The position numbers and the translations under genes were made by a program. This document shows, in pieces, positions 9,248 through 18,340 of a stretch of 45,439 nucleotides of DNA (positions are counted from its first letter, which is position 1; each line of letters starts with the position of its first letter). This stretch comes from Caryophanales bacterium UBA3620 (lineage in GTDB: Bacteria > Bacillota_I > Bacilli_A > RF39 > UBA660), in assembly GCA_002375205.1 (NCBI GenBank), contig DFLL01000033.1, forward strand, positions 1 to 45,439, in the 5' to 3' direction. The notes under the pieces were generated by a model. The model was not told where the DNA came from, did not search any database, and was given only the letters and a program-made list of their open reading frames with translations.

Positions 9248-12200
9248 TTAATTATTTTTAGTTTCTTTCTTCTTACCAAGTAAGATGAATAAGAAAGCCG
9301 CTAATATGTATCCAATATAATTTACTGAAATATCTTCAACACCAGTAAATGGAGGTAATTCTTCATATGTACCAATATTCTTACTATATACATATTCTAC
9401 ATATACAGTTTCATTAGCTATTAAGAATCCTTCAGTATTATCAGAACTACTCTTAAATGTATATCCTTCAAATTCTCTCTCTTCAGTTTCATAATAAAGT
9501 CCAGCATGATCAGTAATAGTATAACTATCTAATACATTACCTTCTTCATCAACATAACTTACAAGTAATTCACCTTTAAGTATTTTACTATCTACGGAAG
9601 ATTCAGAGTCCTTATATACTTTTCTAAGTTCTAATTTAGAATCTACTTTATTAGTAATAACATCACTATCAATTTCACCATAAATAACATTTAAGTAAAA
9701 TTCTTCATGAATATTATATTTTCCATTAACATAATCTTCTTCAGTAATATCATATTCTACCTTGCAAGTAAATGTATTATTATCAAAATCATAATCACAT
9801 CTATCATCATAAGAAGCACGATATATTTCATATGGAAGAACATCAGTTACAGTAAGGGTAGCCTTACCAATATAATCTTTAACAGTACCATCATAAGTAA
9901 ATACATACTCAGTATAGTCATTAATATCACTAATAATTTCAGGTCCTTCTTTAGTTACTTTATTATTAGTAATTTCACCATCATTTAATTCATATATATA
10001 TTCAACAGTAATAGTATCTTCAGCAACATATACACCTTTTTCAGAACCATTAACTTCTACTAAATGATATCCAAAGAAATCTTTAGCTTCTGTAGTATAT
10101 TCACTGCCAGCAAGTTTAGTAGTAGTAACTTTTTCAAATACTTCATCCTTGCTTCTATAAATAACAGTTAAATTACCTTCGATTCTAACAGGAATTTCAG
10201 CAGAATCACTAGTATCCCCATCTGTGCTATTACCATTAATAGTAGTCATACCATTAGCAGTATTAACTAATTCATTTTCTTCACTTGAACTAATATCAGC
10301 AAAATCTTTATAAACTACGCTAAATGAAATATTCTTATTAATCTTATATTCATAAGCAAATTCACTAATAGTCTCTTCAAAAGTCCAAGTAATAGTCTTA
10401 TCTGTACTATTATATACACCAACTATTTCATTACCGTTTTCATCAGTAATTGTCAAGTTAGAACTATCCTCAACTATTTCAAATGGAAGATTATCAACAA
10501 CAGTTACAGTAACCTTGTCTCCTTCTCTTACATTATTAATAGTATTATTATAAGTAATAGTATAATCAACTACTTGATTAGCACTAGTTACCTCCTTAGT
10601 AGTAGTACTCTTATCAATTTCTTCAGCATTTTCTTCAAAGAAAGTACTAATATAATGTAAGTTTAATACATTGCTATTACTATCAGTACCAACAGTAATA
10701 GAAGCACTATTATCACTTTCATTTGGATCTAAGAAATAATCTTCTTCATTATATTTATTCTTTATCTTAGTATTGTCAATACTTTCTACTACATAATCAG
10801 TAGCTTTTAATGTAGAACCATATACAGCATCAGCAGTATAAGCTTCATCAAATTGAGTACCATTAAAATGATAATTAACAGTAAATCCATAATTTAATCT
10901 CTTATAATATACATAAACAGTAGTATCATTATTAATAATTACATATTTACCATTATTAACTTCTGTACTTTTAGTAGTATCTATTATATATCCTTCAGGT
11001 ACACTAACAAGAGCATGATCACTATAACTTACTTCATCACCATATTTAGCAGGAACATCTTCTTTACCGGAAATATTACCAAGTTCAACATAGTTACCAT
11101 TTAAGTCCTCAAATAAGTACTTAACATCATAAGTAAGTTCTATTTTTTTATAATATACATTAACTACTGTATCATTATCAGTAATAGTATATTCACCATT
11201 ATTATTTCCTTTAGTTTTAGCTTCATCAAGTACATAACCAGTAGGAATATTATCAAGTAAATAATCACTATAACTTACTTCATCACCATACTTAGCATCA
11301 ACATCATTAATACTAGGTACATCGCTTCTTTCGGCATAGTAGTTATTTTCACCTTCAAATAAATACTTAACATCATAAGTAAGTTCGATCTTTTTGTAAT
11401 ATACATTAACTATTGTATCATTATCAGTAATAGTATATTTACCATCATTAACTTCTTTAGTTTTAGTCTCATCAAGTACATATCCTTCTGGAACTTCTTC
11501 TAAAGCCTTATCTAGAGCATTAATTTCATCACCATATTTAGCATCAATATTACTTATAGATGGAACATCGCTTCTTTCAGCATATCCATTTTCATCTTCA
11601 AATAAATATTTAACACCATATACAAGTGCTATCTTTTTGTAATATACATTAACCACTGTATTATTATCAGTAATTTTATATACGCCATCATTAACTTCTT
11701 TAGTTTTAGCCTCATCAAGTACATATCCTTCTGGAACTTCTTCTAAAGCCTTATCTAAAGCATTAATTTCATCACCATATTTACATGGATTAGTACTTAC
11801 TCTTAAATCTTCATTTTCAATACCATCAAAGAAATATTTAACAATATAATTTAAATCAATCTTTTCATATAAAACATTAATAACATTATCTTTAGTTTTA
11901 TCTACTGTAATAGTATAAACATTACTATCAGATAATTCATAACCAACACTTGGTAAATAAGCTTTCTTTTCTGTATCATTTAAAGTTATAACTTCCCCAT
12001 TAAATGCACTTAAATTACCAGAAGTACCTAAATAATGAGTACTATCACTAGTATTAGTAATCTCATCTTTATAATAATTAATTACATAATTATAAGTATT
12101 TCTTTCCCAATAAACCTGTGGTTGTGGTTCATTAGCACCATATGTAATAGTTTTTTCTTCACCATTAGCATCAGTATAAGTTAAAGCAAAACCTTCGTTA

Positions 12201-13390
12201 ACATTAACCCATCCATCAGCTTCGTCACCATTAATTTCAACATCAAAGCTAATCTTAGTTCCTTGTTCAGTAATATCAAATTTATCAGTATTACTTACAC
12301 TACTTTCAGTTACTGTAATTAAATTAGAACTATTCGCATCAACACTAAAACTAGAACCAATATTATCTGTTAATGTAGCCCCTGTACCAGCAGGTAATTT
12401 ACTTATACTAGTTGCAATTTCGTTAAATGCTGAAGCTACTTTTTCTGGATCAGAATCATAGTAATGTCTAATATAATCTTCTTCAGTCACATCATCTTCT
12501 GTTGCCATGTTTTTAAGAATATCTGCAGCAGTCATTCCATTATAAACCTCTTCAGTTGATAAACTATAACCAATTGAAAAAACCTCAGCATATTCTTTTA
12601 TTGCATCTGCCATACTTAAAGTATTATTATAAACATCTTCGTCTGTTTTACTACCAGGACCATCAGGATTGCCATTTGCATTGATATAATATGTTGGTTC
12701 ACCATCGCTTATTATAACAACATACTTTTTAGCATTTTCTGGAATGCTGCTATTCGATAATAGTTCATTAGCTTCAATTAAACCAGCATGTAAATTAGTT
12801 CCACCACTAGGACTACCAAAATTAGCATCTGATAAATCATTATTTAGAGTTGAATTAAAATCTTTTGCAACACTTGCTGAAGTAGAAAAAGTTACCAACC
12901 CTATTTGAGCATTTGGAATTTTTTCTAAAAGAGAACTAGCAAAAGTTTTAGCTCCCTCAACAGCTGCTGAAAACTTAACTTCTTCATATTCAGCGCAAAG
13001 GCCAAATAAACCATAACGTATACAATTGTCATAGTTATATTCCCTCATACTAGCTGATCTATCAAATACTACAACTGCATATACTGGACTAACACTAGTA
13101 GTAGTACTTTCAACATCCTTTCCTTTCACTTCAAATTCGACAGTATATTTTCCTTCACCATTTTTCTTAACTGTCTTTGTAACCATAACATCCCCAGGAT
13201 TATCTAGTGTTCCTTTAGTTACAGTCACACTTCCTTCATTACTTACAGTCTCGTTAATTCCGACATCACCTTTTTTAGGAGTAACGGCATCCATTTCATC
13301 AGCAAATACCTTAATTGGAGTCATTAAGTCAGATATAATCATAACTACAAGTAATAAAATTTTTGTAAACTTATTAAATATCTTTTTCAT
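9248..13390 (-). CDS. Large sortase-anchored adhesin with VWA domain and repeats
   Basis: A 1380-residue surface protein. Signal peptide at residues 1-31; von Willebrand A domain from about residue 104 with an intact MIDAS (DRSAS, then SGGTNLHAGL and ISDGEP); about five MucBP-like repeats of 75-82 residues from about 430 to 835, each ending near VNVYYKK and starting YDVKYLF; then predicted beta-sandwich (isopeptide or DUF11-like) modules. The C-terminus is a sorting signal: LPPFTG at 1345-1350, a hydrophobic helix and KKK. It begins one base after the sortase gene ends, behind AAGGAGGG, so the two are one operon and the sortase probably anchors it. The role is likely attachment to host mucus or matrix, by inference from domains. 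One of the longest genes in the window. Confidence 0.9.
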   Translation of the reverse strand: MKKIFNKFTKILLLVVMIISDLMTPIKVFADEMDAVTPKKGDVGINETVSNEGSVTVTKGTLDNPGDVMVTKTVKKNGEGKYTVEFEVKGKDVESTTTSVSPVYAVVVFDRSASMREYNYDNCIRYGLFGLCAEYEEVKFSAAVEGAKTFASSLLEKIPNAQIGLVTFSTSASVAKDFNSTLNNDLSDANFGSPSGGTNLHAGLIEANELLSNSSIPENAKKYVVIISDGEPTYYINANGNPDGPGSKTDEDVYNNTLSMADAIKEYAEVFSIGYSLSTEEVYNGMTAADILKNMATEDDVTEEDYIRHYYDSDPEKVASAFNEIATSISKLPAGTGATLTDNIGSSFSVDANSSNLITVTESSVSNTDKFDITEQGTKISFDVEINGDEADGWVNVNEGFALTYTDANGEEKTITYGANEPQPQVYWERNTYNYVINYYKDEITNTSDSTHYLGTSGNLSAFNGEVITLNDTEKKAYLPSVGYELSDSNVYTITVDKTKDNVINVLYEKIDLNYIVKYFFDGIENEDLRVSTNPCKYGDEINALDKALEEVPEGYVLDEAKTKEVNDGVYKITDNNTVVNVYYKKIALVYGVKYLFEDENGYAERSDVPSISNIDAKYGDEINALDKALEEVPEGYVLDETKTKEVNDGKYTITDNDTIVNVYYKKIELTYDVKYLFEGENNYYAERSDVPSINDVDAKYGDEVSYSDYLLDNIPTGYVLDEAKTKGNNNGEYTITDNDTVVNVYYKKIELTYDVKYLFEDLNGNYVELGNISGKEDVPAKYGDEVSYSDHALVSVPEGYIIDTTKSTEVNNGKYVIINNDTTVYVYYKRLNYGFTVNYHFNGTQFDEAYTADAVYGSTLKATDYVVESIDNTKIKNKYNEEDYFLDPNESDNSASITVGTDSNSNVLNLHYISTFFEENAEEIDKSTTTKEVTSANQVVDYTITYNNTINNVREGDKVTVTVVDNLPFEIVEDSSNLTITDENGNEIVGVYNSTDKTITWTFEETISEFAYEYKINKNISFSVVYKDFADISSSEENELVNTANGMTTINGNSTDGDTSDSAEIPVRIEGNLTVIYRSKDEVFEKVTTTKLAGSEYTTEAKDFFGYHLVEVNGSEKGVYVAEDTITVEYIYELNDGEITNNKVTKEGPEIISDINDYTEYVFTYDGTVKDYIGKATLTVTDVLPYEIYRASYDDRCDYDFDNNTFTCKVEYDITEEDYVNGKYNIHEEFYLNVIYGEIDSDVITNKVDSKLELRKVYKDSESSVDSKILKGELLVSYVDEEGNVLDSYTITDHAGLYYETEEREFEGYTFKSSSDNTEGFLIANETVYVEYVYSKNIGTYEELPPFTGVEDISVNYIGYILAAFLFILLGKKKETKNN
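10890..12110 (-). repeat. Internal coding repeats of the adhesin
   Basis: About five tandem DNA repeats with a period of roughly 228-248 nt, visible from the recurring TAATATACATTAAC-type block near 10905, 11150, 11396, 11640 and, more diverged, 11868. They encode the YDVKYLFE...YGDE...PEGYVLDE...VNVYYKK units. The two repeats around 11400-11760 are the most alike, so length variation by recombination is plausible. Confidence 0.8.
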
Positions 13391-14113
13391 TTATAAAACC
13401 CTCCTTAATATTATTAATAGATATTTATATTTATAATTACTATAATCTCTATGAGTACTACAAGTTTGAAGCACTAATACTTCATCAGTATCGATTACTT
13501 CTACTCCTGTATCATATAATGATTTATCCTTAAACATCTTAAATTGATTACTAAATTCTTCATCACTTAGTTTAAGATTCATATAAGAAAAATCACTAGT
13601 TTCTACATATACCGAAAAGATCTCATATTTCTTTTCCGTATTACTTGTAATAATACTCATATATTTATGATTATTAAAGTAATTTATATCATAAAATTCT
13701 TCTAGAATCTTAAATGGCATATCGGTTCTAGATGAATTATGACCATATATTAATAGCTTCCTACTAGAGTCAATATCTACTCTGTAGTCTAAGTATACTG
13801 ATCCAATAGAATTTCTTTTACCATTAGGGCCGTGATTTAAATAATAACTATTATCATCTCCCTGGAGTATCGGAACTCTATAATCAGTATTATCTATGCT
13901 CAGAATACCTACAATATCATCATTCTGGTATTCATTTCTAACATCATTAATTATCTTTTTATAATCTATTGGATTATTAATATTACCATTTTGCTGTATA
14001 TCAATATTAAGAACATATTCATTATCACTTCTTTTTATATTAATAGACCACACTAGTAAGAATAATAATATTAAACTCCAAACAATAATTAGTAATTTCT
14101 TATTCTTTTTCAT
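13391..14113 (-). CDS. Sortase, probably class B
   Basis: Membrane-anchored cysteine transpeptidase that joins sorting-signal proteins to the cell wall. About 240 residues: N-terminal membrane helix (residues 7-24), then the sortase barrel with the catalytic His in LLIYGHNSS (about 125), catalytic Cys in VLQTCSTH (about 219) and Arg in ILRRVL at the extreme C-terminus. YGHN and an N-terminal anchor fit class B better than class A. The longest frame begins at a TTG at 14125, but the ATG at 14113 fits the usual N-terminus (MKKNKK). A strong promoter lies about 35 nt upstream. The adjacent downstream adhesin is the likely substrate. Confidence 0.9.
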   Translation of the reverse strand: MKKNKKLLIIVWSLILLFLLVWSINIKRSDNEYVLNIDIQQNGNINNPIDYKKIINDVRNEYQNDDIVGILSIDNTDYRVPILQGDDNSYYLNHGPNGKRNSIGSVYLDYRVDIDSSRKLLIYGHNSSRTDMPFKILEEFYDINYFNNHKYMSIITSNTEKKYEIFSVYVETSDFSYMNLKLSDEEFSNQFKMFKDKSLYDTGVEVIDTDEVLVLQTCSTHRDYSNYKYKYLLIILRRVL

Positions 14114-14146
14114 AAAAGCCCCCAAAAGTTCTTCAATTGGTTATTT

Positions 14147-14174
14147 ATTATATCAGTTTTTCTCAATTTGTCAA
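14147..14174 (-). promoter_or_regulatory. Promoter of the sortase-adhesin operon
   Basis: Minus-strand TTGACA (14169-14174), 16-nt spacer, TATAAT (14147-14152). It lies just downstream of the terminator of the cysteine desulfurase gene. Confidence 0.85.
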
Positions 14175-14183
14175 TACTTGTAC

Positions 14184-14235
14184 AAAAAGAAGTTCTAAAC
14201 TTCAGAATCACCTGCAAAATTTAGAACTTCTTTTT
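14184..14235 (-). terminator. Strong terminator after the cysteine desulfurase gene
   Basis: A perfect 16-bp inverted repeat (14184-14199 with 14220-14235) with a 20-nt loop and T-runs at both ends, so it could work in either direction. It separates the desulfurase from the sortase promoter. Confidence 0.85.
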
Positions 14236-14260
14236 CCTATTTTTATTATGTATTATCTTT

Positions 14261-15385
14261 CTACTTTTTAAACATCAATTTATCATAAACTTTATCAAAT
14301 ATCTCTATAAACCTATTTACTTCTTCTTTCGTATTCTTATATGATAAACTAATTCTAATACTATATGAAGCAATCTCTCTATCTTTATATATAGAATATA
14401 CACTATCAGAGATATCACCAGTAGAACAAGCACTCTTCGTACCAAGATAAATATCTTCTTCTTCCATTGCATGAATAAATGTCTCTGGTTTAATATCCAA
14501 TACACTAAAATTAATAATATAAGGTATACTCTTATCAGTACTATTAATATGTATTTTATCATATTTTTTTAAACATGATACTATTTTTTTATTAAGTTCT
14601 TCGACATATTTATAATTATTCTCAATATTAGGAATCACTAATTCTAATGCCTTCATCGATGAAACAATTAAAGGAAGCGCTGGGGTACCCCCCCTATAAA
14701 CAGTAGATGATTTACCACCATGTATTAAATTATCAATAACAATATTTTCTTTCTTAATTAAAAGTCCAATACCCTTCATACCAAATATTTTATGCATTGA
14801 CATTGACATAAAATCCATATCATTAAAATCAATTTTAATCTTACCAATAGCCTGTGTAGCATCAACATGAAAAAAACATTTAGGATATTCTTTTATTATC
14901 CTACTAATACTCTTAATATCTTGTTTAACACCAAGTTCACTATCAACCGCAGCAATACTAACAAGAATTGTCTTATCGTTTATCAAACTCTTTAAATGAT
15001 CTATATTAATAGTACCATCTTTATTAATATTAACATAGTCAATTATAAAACCATTCCTTTCTAAATACTTACAAGTTTCTATTATGCTGGAATGTTCCAA
15101 ATGACTAGTAATAATATGATTGCCCCGATTTCTATACCTAAAAGCAATCCCCTTAAATACCGTATTATTACTCTCAGTAGCACCAGATGTATATATTATT
15201 TCATTAGACTTAACGCCTAAATACTTAGCAATATTATTCGTAGCATATTCTTCTAATTCTTTACTCTTAATACCAAGTTTATGTAAAGAATTAGAATTAC
15301 CTGGATAATTCTTACACACTTTAATATATGTTTCTAATACATTATTATCTACCATAGTCGTAGCACTATTATCAAAATATATCAT
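14261..15385 (-). CDS. Cysteine desulfurase (NifS/IscS family)
   Basis: PLP enzyme that takes sulfur from cysteine for Fe-S cluster or tRNA thiolation pathways, in the cytoplasm. 374 residues, normal for the family. It starts MIYFDNSATT; has the cofactor His/Asp region (HLEHSSI, HVDATQAIG), the PLP-binding Lys in SMSMHKIFGMKG (about 199) and the sulfur-accepting Cys in GTKSACSTGD (about 318) with the long-loop type of group I enzymes. No scaffold, thiI or mnmA gene is adjacent, so its partner cannot be told from context; it stands as a single gene between terminators. Confidence 0.93.
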   Translation of the reverse strand: MIYFDNSATTMVDNNVLETYIKVCKNYPGNSNSLHKLGIKSKELEEYATNNIAKYLGVKSNEIIYTSGATESNNTVFKGIAFRYRNRGNHIITSHLEHSSIIETCKYLERNGFIIDYVNINKDGTINIDHLKSLINDKTILVSIAAVDSELGVKQDIKSISRIIKEYPKCFFHVDATQAIGKIKIDFNDMDFMSMSMHKIFGMKGIGLLIKKENIVIDNLIHGGKSSTVYRGGTPALPLIVSSMKALELVIPNIENNYKYVEELNKKIVSCLKKYDKIHINSTDKSIPYIINFSVLDIKPETFIHAMEEEDIYLGTKSACSTGDISDSVYSIYKDREIASYSIRISLSYKNTKEEVNRFIEIFDKVYDKLMFKK

Positions 15386-15441
15386 ACTATCCCTCTTTCT
15401 CTTAATAGTTTAACATAAACTTTTCTTTTAATAAAGAAAAA

Positions 15442-15461
15442 GATACAAAAATAATTGTATC
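15442..15461 (-). terminator. Terminator after the unknown gene at 15466-16323
   Basis: GATACAA, 6-nt loop, TTGTATC, followed on the minus strand by TTTTTCTTT. It starts a few bases past the stop codon. Confidence 0.75.
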
Positions 15462-15465
15462 ATTT

Positions 15466-16323
15466 CTATCTTTTCTTATTACCATTAGTTTCACTATAAT
15501 TGCCACTCAAAACATCATATATATTATTAAGTGATATACCAACAACATTCATATTATCTGGTTTCATTTCTTTAATTAAATGTTCAACTTCTAAATAATT
15601 AGGAAATACCTTAAGAAAATAATCACGATAATAACTATCATTATAGTATCTATCACATAATTTCATTATTCTTAATAAATCATTAGCACTATTACATTCA
15701 CTAAAATCAATATACTTTCTTATAACTTTTTCTATTTCATCATCACTTAATGTTTTACCATAGATACCATTTTTTTCTAACACATCACCATCTATTTTCT
15801 CTAAATGTAATTCTTGATAATCAGTTACACATTCACTTATTTTTGTTCTTGCTTCCTCTACATTAAAATACTTTGTATCATCATCATCATTATTAAAAAC
15901 GCTAATATATTTACATTTTTTAAGAGGTAAGCATACATATTTATTATATTGATCTAATTCATCTAACACTTTACATAAAAAAATACGCTGTGATAAACTA
16001 ATATGTCCGCTTTCAGGAAGAGATATTACAAACTGCATAAAATCACTATAATAGTCTTTAGACATATAAATATAAATGTTATATGGTCTTCTATCAGTTT
16101 TAGAATCCATATCATTATCATCATATATTAGTCCATCTATTTCTCTTATTATTTGAGAATGATCAGAAAGATTTTCTCTCCCACCATCTTCTTCAGTTCT
16201 TGCATAGGATTTAAATAATAGCTGCTTATCAGTGATATAATATACTCCCGCAGTACTAGTAATATTTCCTCCAAAATAATCAGCACTAAACACTCGAAAA
16301 GGTTTATTTTCATATATATTCAT
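15466..16323 (-). CDS. Uncharacterised cytoplasmic protein
   Basis: A 285-residue, acidic, soluble protein without signal peptide or membrane segments. I do not recognise its family. The N-terminal third reads like a mixed beta domain (FRVFSADYFGGNITSTAGVYYITDKQ), the remainder is mostly helical with many Asp/Glu and Tyr. It has its own terminator downstream and is separated from the lipoprotein gene upstream by another terminator, so it is probably monocistronic. No catalytic motif could be assigned. Confidence 0.75.
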   Translation of the reverse strand: MNIYENKPFRVFSADYFGGNITSTAGVYYITDKQLLFKSYARTEEDGGRENLSDHSQIIREIDGLIYDDNDMDSKTDRRPYNIYIYMSKDYYSDFMQFVISLPESGHISLSQRIFLCKVLDELDQYNKYVCLPLKKCKYISVFNNDDDDTKYFNVEEARTKISECVTDYQELHLEKIDGDVLEKNGIYGKTLSDDEIEKVIRKYIDFSECNSANDLLRIMKLCDRYYNDSYYRDYFLKVFPNYLEVEHLIKEMKPDNMNVVGISLNNIYDVLSGNYSETNGNKKR

Positions 16324-16365
16324 ACTTCTATCACCATCTTAAATATACAATAAATAAACAAAAAA

Positions 16366-16383
16366 AGCAAGTCATTACTTGCT
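16366..16383 (-). terminator. Terminator overlapping the lipoprotein stop codon
   Basis: AGCAAGT, 4-nt loop, ACTTGCT, then seven T on the minus strand. The stop codon of the lipoprotein gene lies across the loop. Confidence 0.85.
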
Positions 16384-17406
16384 TACAGGAATAACAGATA
16401 TACTTCTAGCTATATTTAATAATTCATTTTTAGATAATTTATCGCTTACAACATAATATTCAATATCATTATCTAACCAATTAACACTATTTTCATTGAC
16501 AATTGCTACAGTTGAAGCCATTAATTCTAAATCACCATAAGTAGGAACAATTAAGTGTTCTTTTTCATATGTAGCGGTTTCTTCAATTAACATAAAAGGA
16601 TTATCGCCATCAAAAGTAAGAATTAACCTTTCTCCATTATCCTTATTAACTTTCTCAGTATTAGTTAAATAAGTATTAGTAGGTAAATACATTGGATAAA
16701 TTATATCTTCAATAGTACTAGTTTCCTTAGTTTTTTCTTCACTATTAGTATTATCATTATTTACGTTATTATTCTCTTCTTCTACATCAATTATCGTTCT
16801 AAGATCAAAATAATTATCATCAAACTTTTTACCATAGTCTATCTTATTAAAAGACATCGTTATTTCACTATTACCATCTTTATCAAGAACAACTACTTTA
16901 GAAATATTTCCATCTTTATCTAAATATATTTCCTCATGAGTAAGTTTAGGATTATTTGGATAATTAGCTCCAACAACAATCTTATAACCATCGTCAACTT
17001 TTTCAAAAGATTTACTATCATCATTTTTAATATCATCAAGTATTGGTTTCAATAAATAAACTTGAGAATTATTATATGGCCAATCACTTTGAAACTTAAA
17101 ACTTTTATTAATCTTTGGACTAATAACATATACTCCTTCATTGTTTCTAAGAATAATCTGCTGATGAGAATTAACAGTATTAACTAAATCAACTTTATAA
17201 TTATCATTTTCCATATACGAAACTTTAACATCATATGTATAGACATCTTCATTATTAACAATATCAAGTTTTCCTTCCAAATAATAACTTTTAGCTCCAT
17301 TTATTTTCTTTTCAAAATTATTAATAGCATCTTTCTCATTTACCTTACCACATCCACTTAAAAAGAATAATCCCAACATCAAAATAAAAAACAATTTTCT
17401 TTTCAT
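16375..17406 (-). CDS. Secreted lipoprotein, LolA/GerS-like
   Basis: A 343-residue lipoprotein: signal peptide ending in the lipobox LSGC with Cys19 as the acylation site, so anchored to the outer face of the membrane. About residues 25-200 resemble the LolA-like/GerS-type half-barrel seen in many Firmicute lipoproteins (alternating short strands, GVYVISPKINKSF, YLDKDGNISKVVVLDKDGN). Next come an Asn/Glu-rich linker (about 210-230) and a second small domain (about 235-340) like the DUF4367-type C-terminal modules. AGAGGTG stands before the ATG. The family assignment is tentative; ligand unknown. Confidence 0.7.
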   Translation of the reverse strand: MKRKLFFILMLGLFFLSGCGKVNEKDAINNFEKKINGAKSYYLEGKLDIVNNEDVYTYDVKVSYMENDNYKVDLVNTVNSHQQIILRNNEGVYVISPKINKSFKFQSDWPYNNSQVYLLKPILDDIKNDDSKSFEKVDDGYKIVVGANYPNNPKLTHEEIYLDKDGNISKVVVLDKDGNSEITMSFNKIDYGKKFDDNYFDLRTIIDVEEENNNVNNDNTNSEEKTKETSTIEDIIYPMYLPTNTYLTNTEKVNKDNGERLILTFDGDNPFMLIEETATYEKEHLIVPTYGDLELMASTVAIVNENSVNWLDNDIEYYVVSDKLSKNELLNIARSISVIPVSK

Positions 17407-17510
17407 TATTCACCTCTTATCTTTCTAATCAATTATATTAAATAAAATAAATATATATGATGAATAATTTACTAAATTTTGCACAAAATAAAAGTAAAAA
17501 GGAGGATAAT

Positions 17511-17705
17511 ATGAATATACTACATAAAATAACACTAACCATCGCTATCATAGGATGTATAAACTGGGGATTAGTAGGACTATTTGATTTCAACCTAGTC
17601 GAATACTTATTCGGAGATGGAACACTACTTACTAGAATAGTTTATGTTCTTGTCCTAATCTCAGGTCTAGTACAATTAAGACTATTTATGAAAGATTTAG
17701 ATTAA
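17511..17705 (+). CDS. DUF378 (YuzA-like) small membrane protein
   Basis: A 64-residue integral membrane protein with two hydrophobic helices and the family signature GCINWGLVGLFDFNLVEYLFG. The frame is open from 17457, but the start is set at the ATG at 17511 because AAGGAGG lies 7 nt upstream and this gives the usual DUF378 N-terminus. Function of the family is unknown. It is monocistronic, with a terminator starting in its stop codon, and reads divergently from the lipoprotein gene. Confidence 0.88.
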   Translation: MNILHKITLTIAIIGCINWGLVGLFDFNLVEYLFGDGTLLTRIVYVLVLISGLVQLRLFMKDLD

Positions 17706-17727
17706 ACTACTCTAAGTAGTTTTTTTG
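17704..17727 (+). terminator. Terminator after the DUF378 gene
   Basis: AAACTACT, CTA loop, AGTAGTTT, then T-run; the stop codon is part of the stem. Confidence 0.85.
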
Positions 17728-17778
17728 TTTATAATAAAAACTTTTCCTATATATATAGAATTTTTTTCTTTTTTATAG

Positions 17779-17797
17779 TATAATTAATTAGGTGATG
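17779..17797 (+). promoter_or_regulatory. -10 box and ribosome site before recU
   Basis: TATAAT at 17779-17784 follows an AT-rich stretch without a good -35 box. AGGTGATG at 17790-17797 lies 3-6 nt before the TTG used as the recU start. The implied 5' leader is very short. Confidence 0.5.
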
Positions 17798-17800
17798 TTT

Positions 17801-18340
17801 TTGAACTACAGGATAAATTTTAATAGCACCTATGCTAATCGTGGTATGGGATTAGAAAATGATATTAATATCACAAATAAATATTACATAGATAATGATA
17901 TTGCTTTAATATATAAGAAGCCAACCCCAATTAGAATAACAAAAACAGACTATAATAGTATGCGAATAACAGATGGTTTTTTTGAAACACAATCAACACT
18001 TGATTATAATGGTATATATAAAGGATATTATATCGAATTTGATGCTAAAGAAACAAAATCAAAAACAAGTTATTCCATCAATAATATTCATAAACATCAA
18101 ATAGAGCACATTAAAAAAGTAATACGCCATGGAGGAATTGTCTTTCTCATAGTAAGATTTACGTTAATAAATAAAGACTATATTCTTATGGGTGAAGATT
18201 TAATGGAATATTTAAAGGATAATGACAGAAAATCAATACCACTATCCTACTTTGAAGAAAATTGCTATAAAATAAGTATTAAGTATGCACCAAGACTAGA
18301 CTACATAAAAATTATAGATGATCTGCTAAAAGAAAAATGA
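17801..18340 (+). CDS. recU: Holliday junction resolvase RecU
   Basis: Cleaves four-way junctions during recombination and chromosome segregation in Firmicutes. 179-residue product with the family signatures ANRGMGLENDINITNKYY, the nuclease core Asp/Glu-x-Lys (YIEFDAKETKSK) preceded by an acidic segment, and HKHQIEHIKKV. The start is taken as the TTG at 17801 (MNYRINF) behind AGGTGATG; GTG at 17792 and ATG at 17795 are also in frame but overlap the ribosome site. It overlaps the penicillin-binding protein gene by 4 nt, the classical recU-ponA pairing. Confidence 0.93.
   Translation: MNYRINFNSTYANRGMGLENDINITNKYYIDNDIALIYKKPTPIRITKTDYNSMRITDGFFETQSTLDYNGIYKGYYIEFDAKETKSKTSYSINNIHKHQIEHIKKVIRHGGIVFLIVRFTLINKDYILMGEDLMEYLKDNDRKSIPLSYFEENCYKISIKYAPRLDYIKIIDDLLKEK

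Noticed and set aside
9707..9988. Plus-strand ORF within the adhesin gene
   Set aside because: Low-complexity Ile/Ser-rich translation of the antisense strand, no ribosome site; a shadow of the real gene.
10890..12110. Regular repeats in the adhesin as a CRISPR array
   Set aside because: Period is about 230-250 nt, repeats are coding and diverged, and no cas genes are present.
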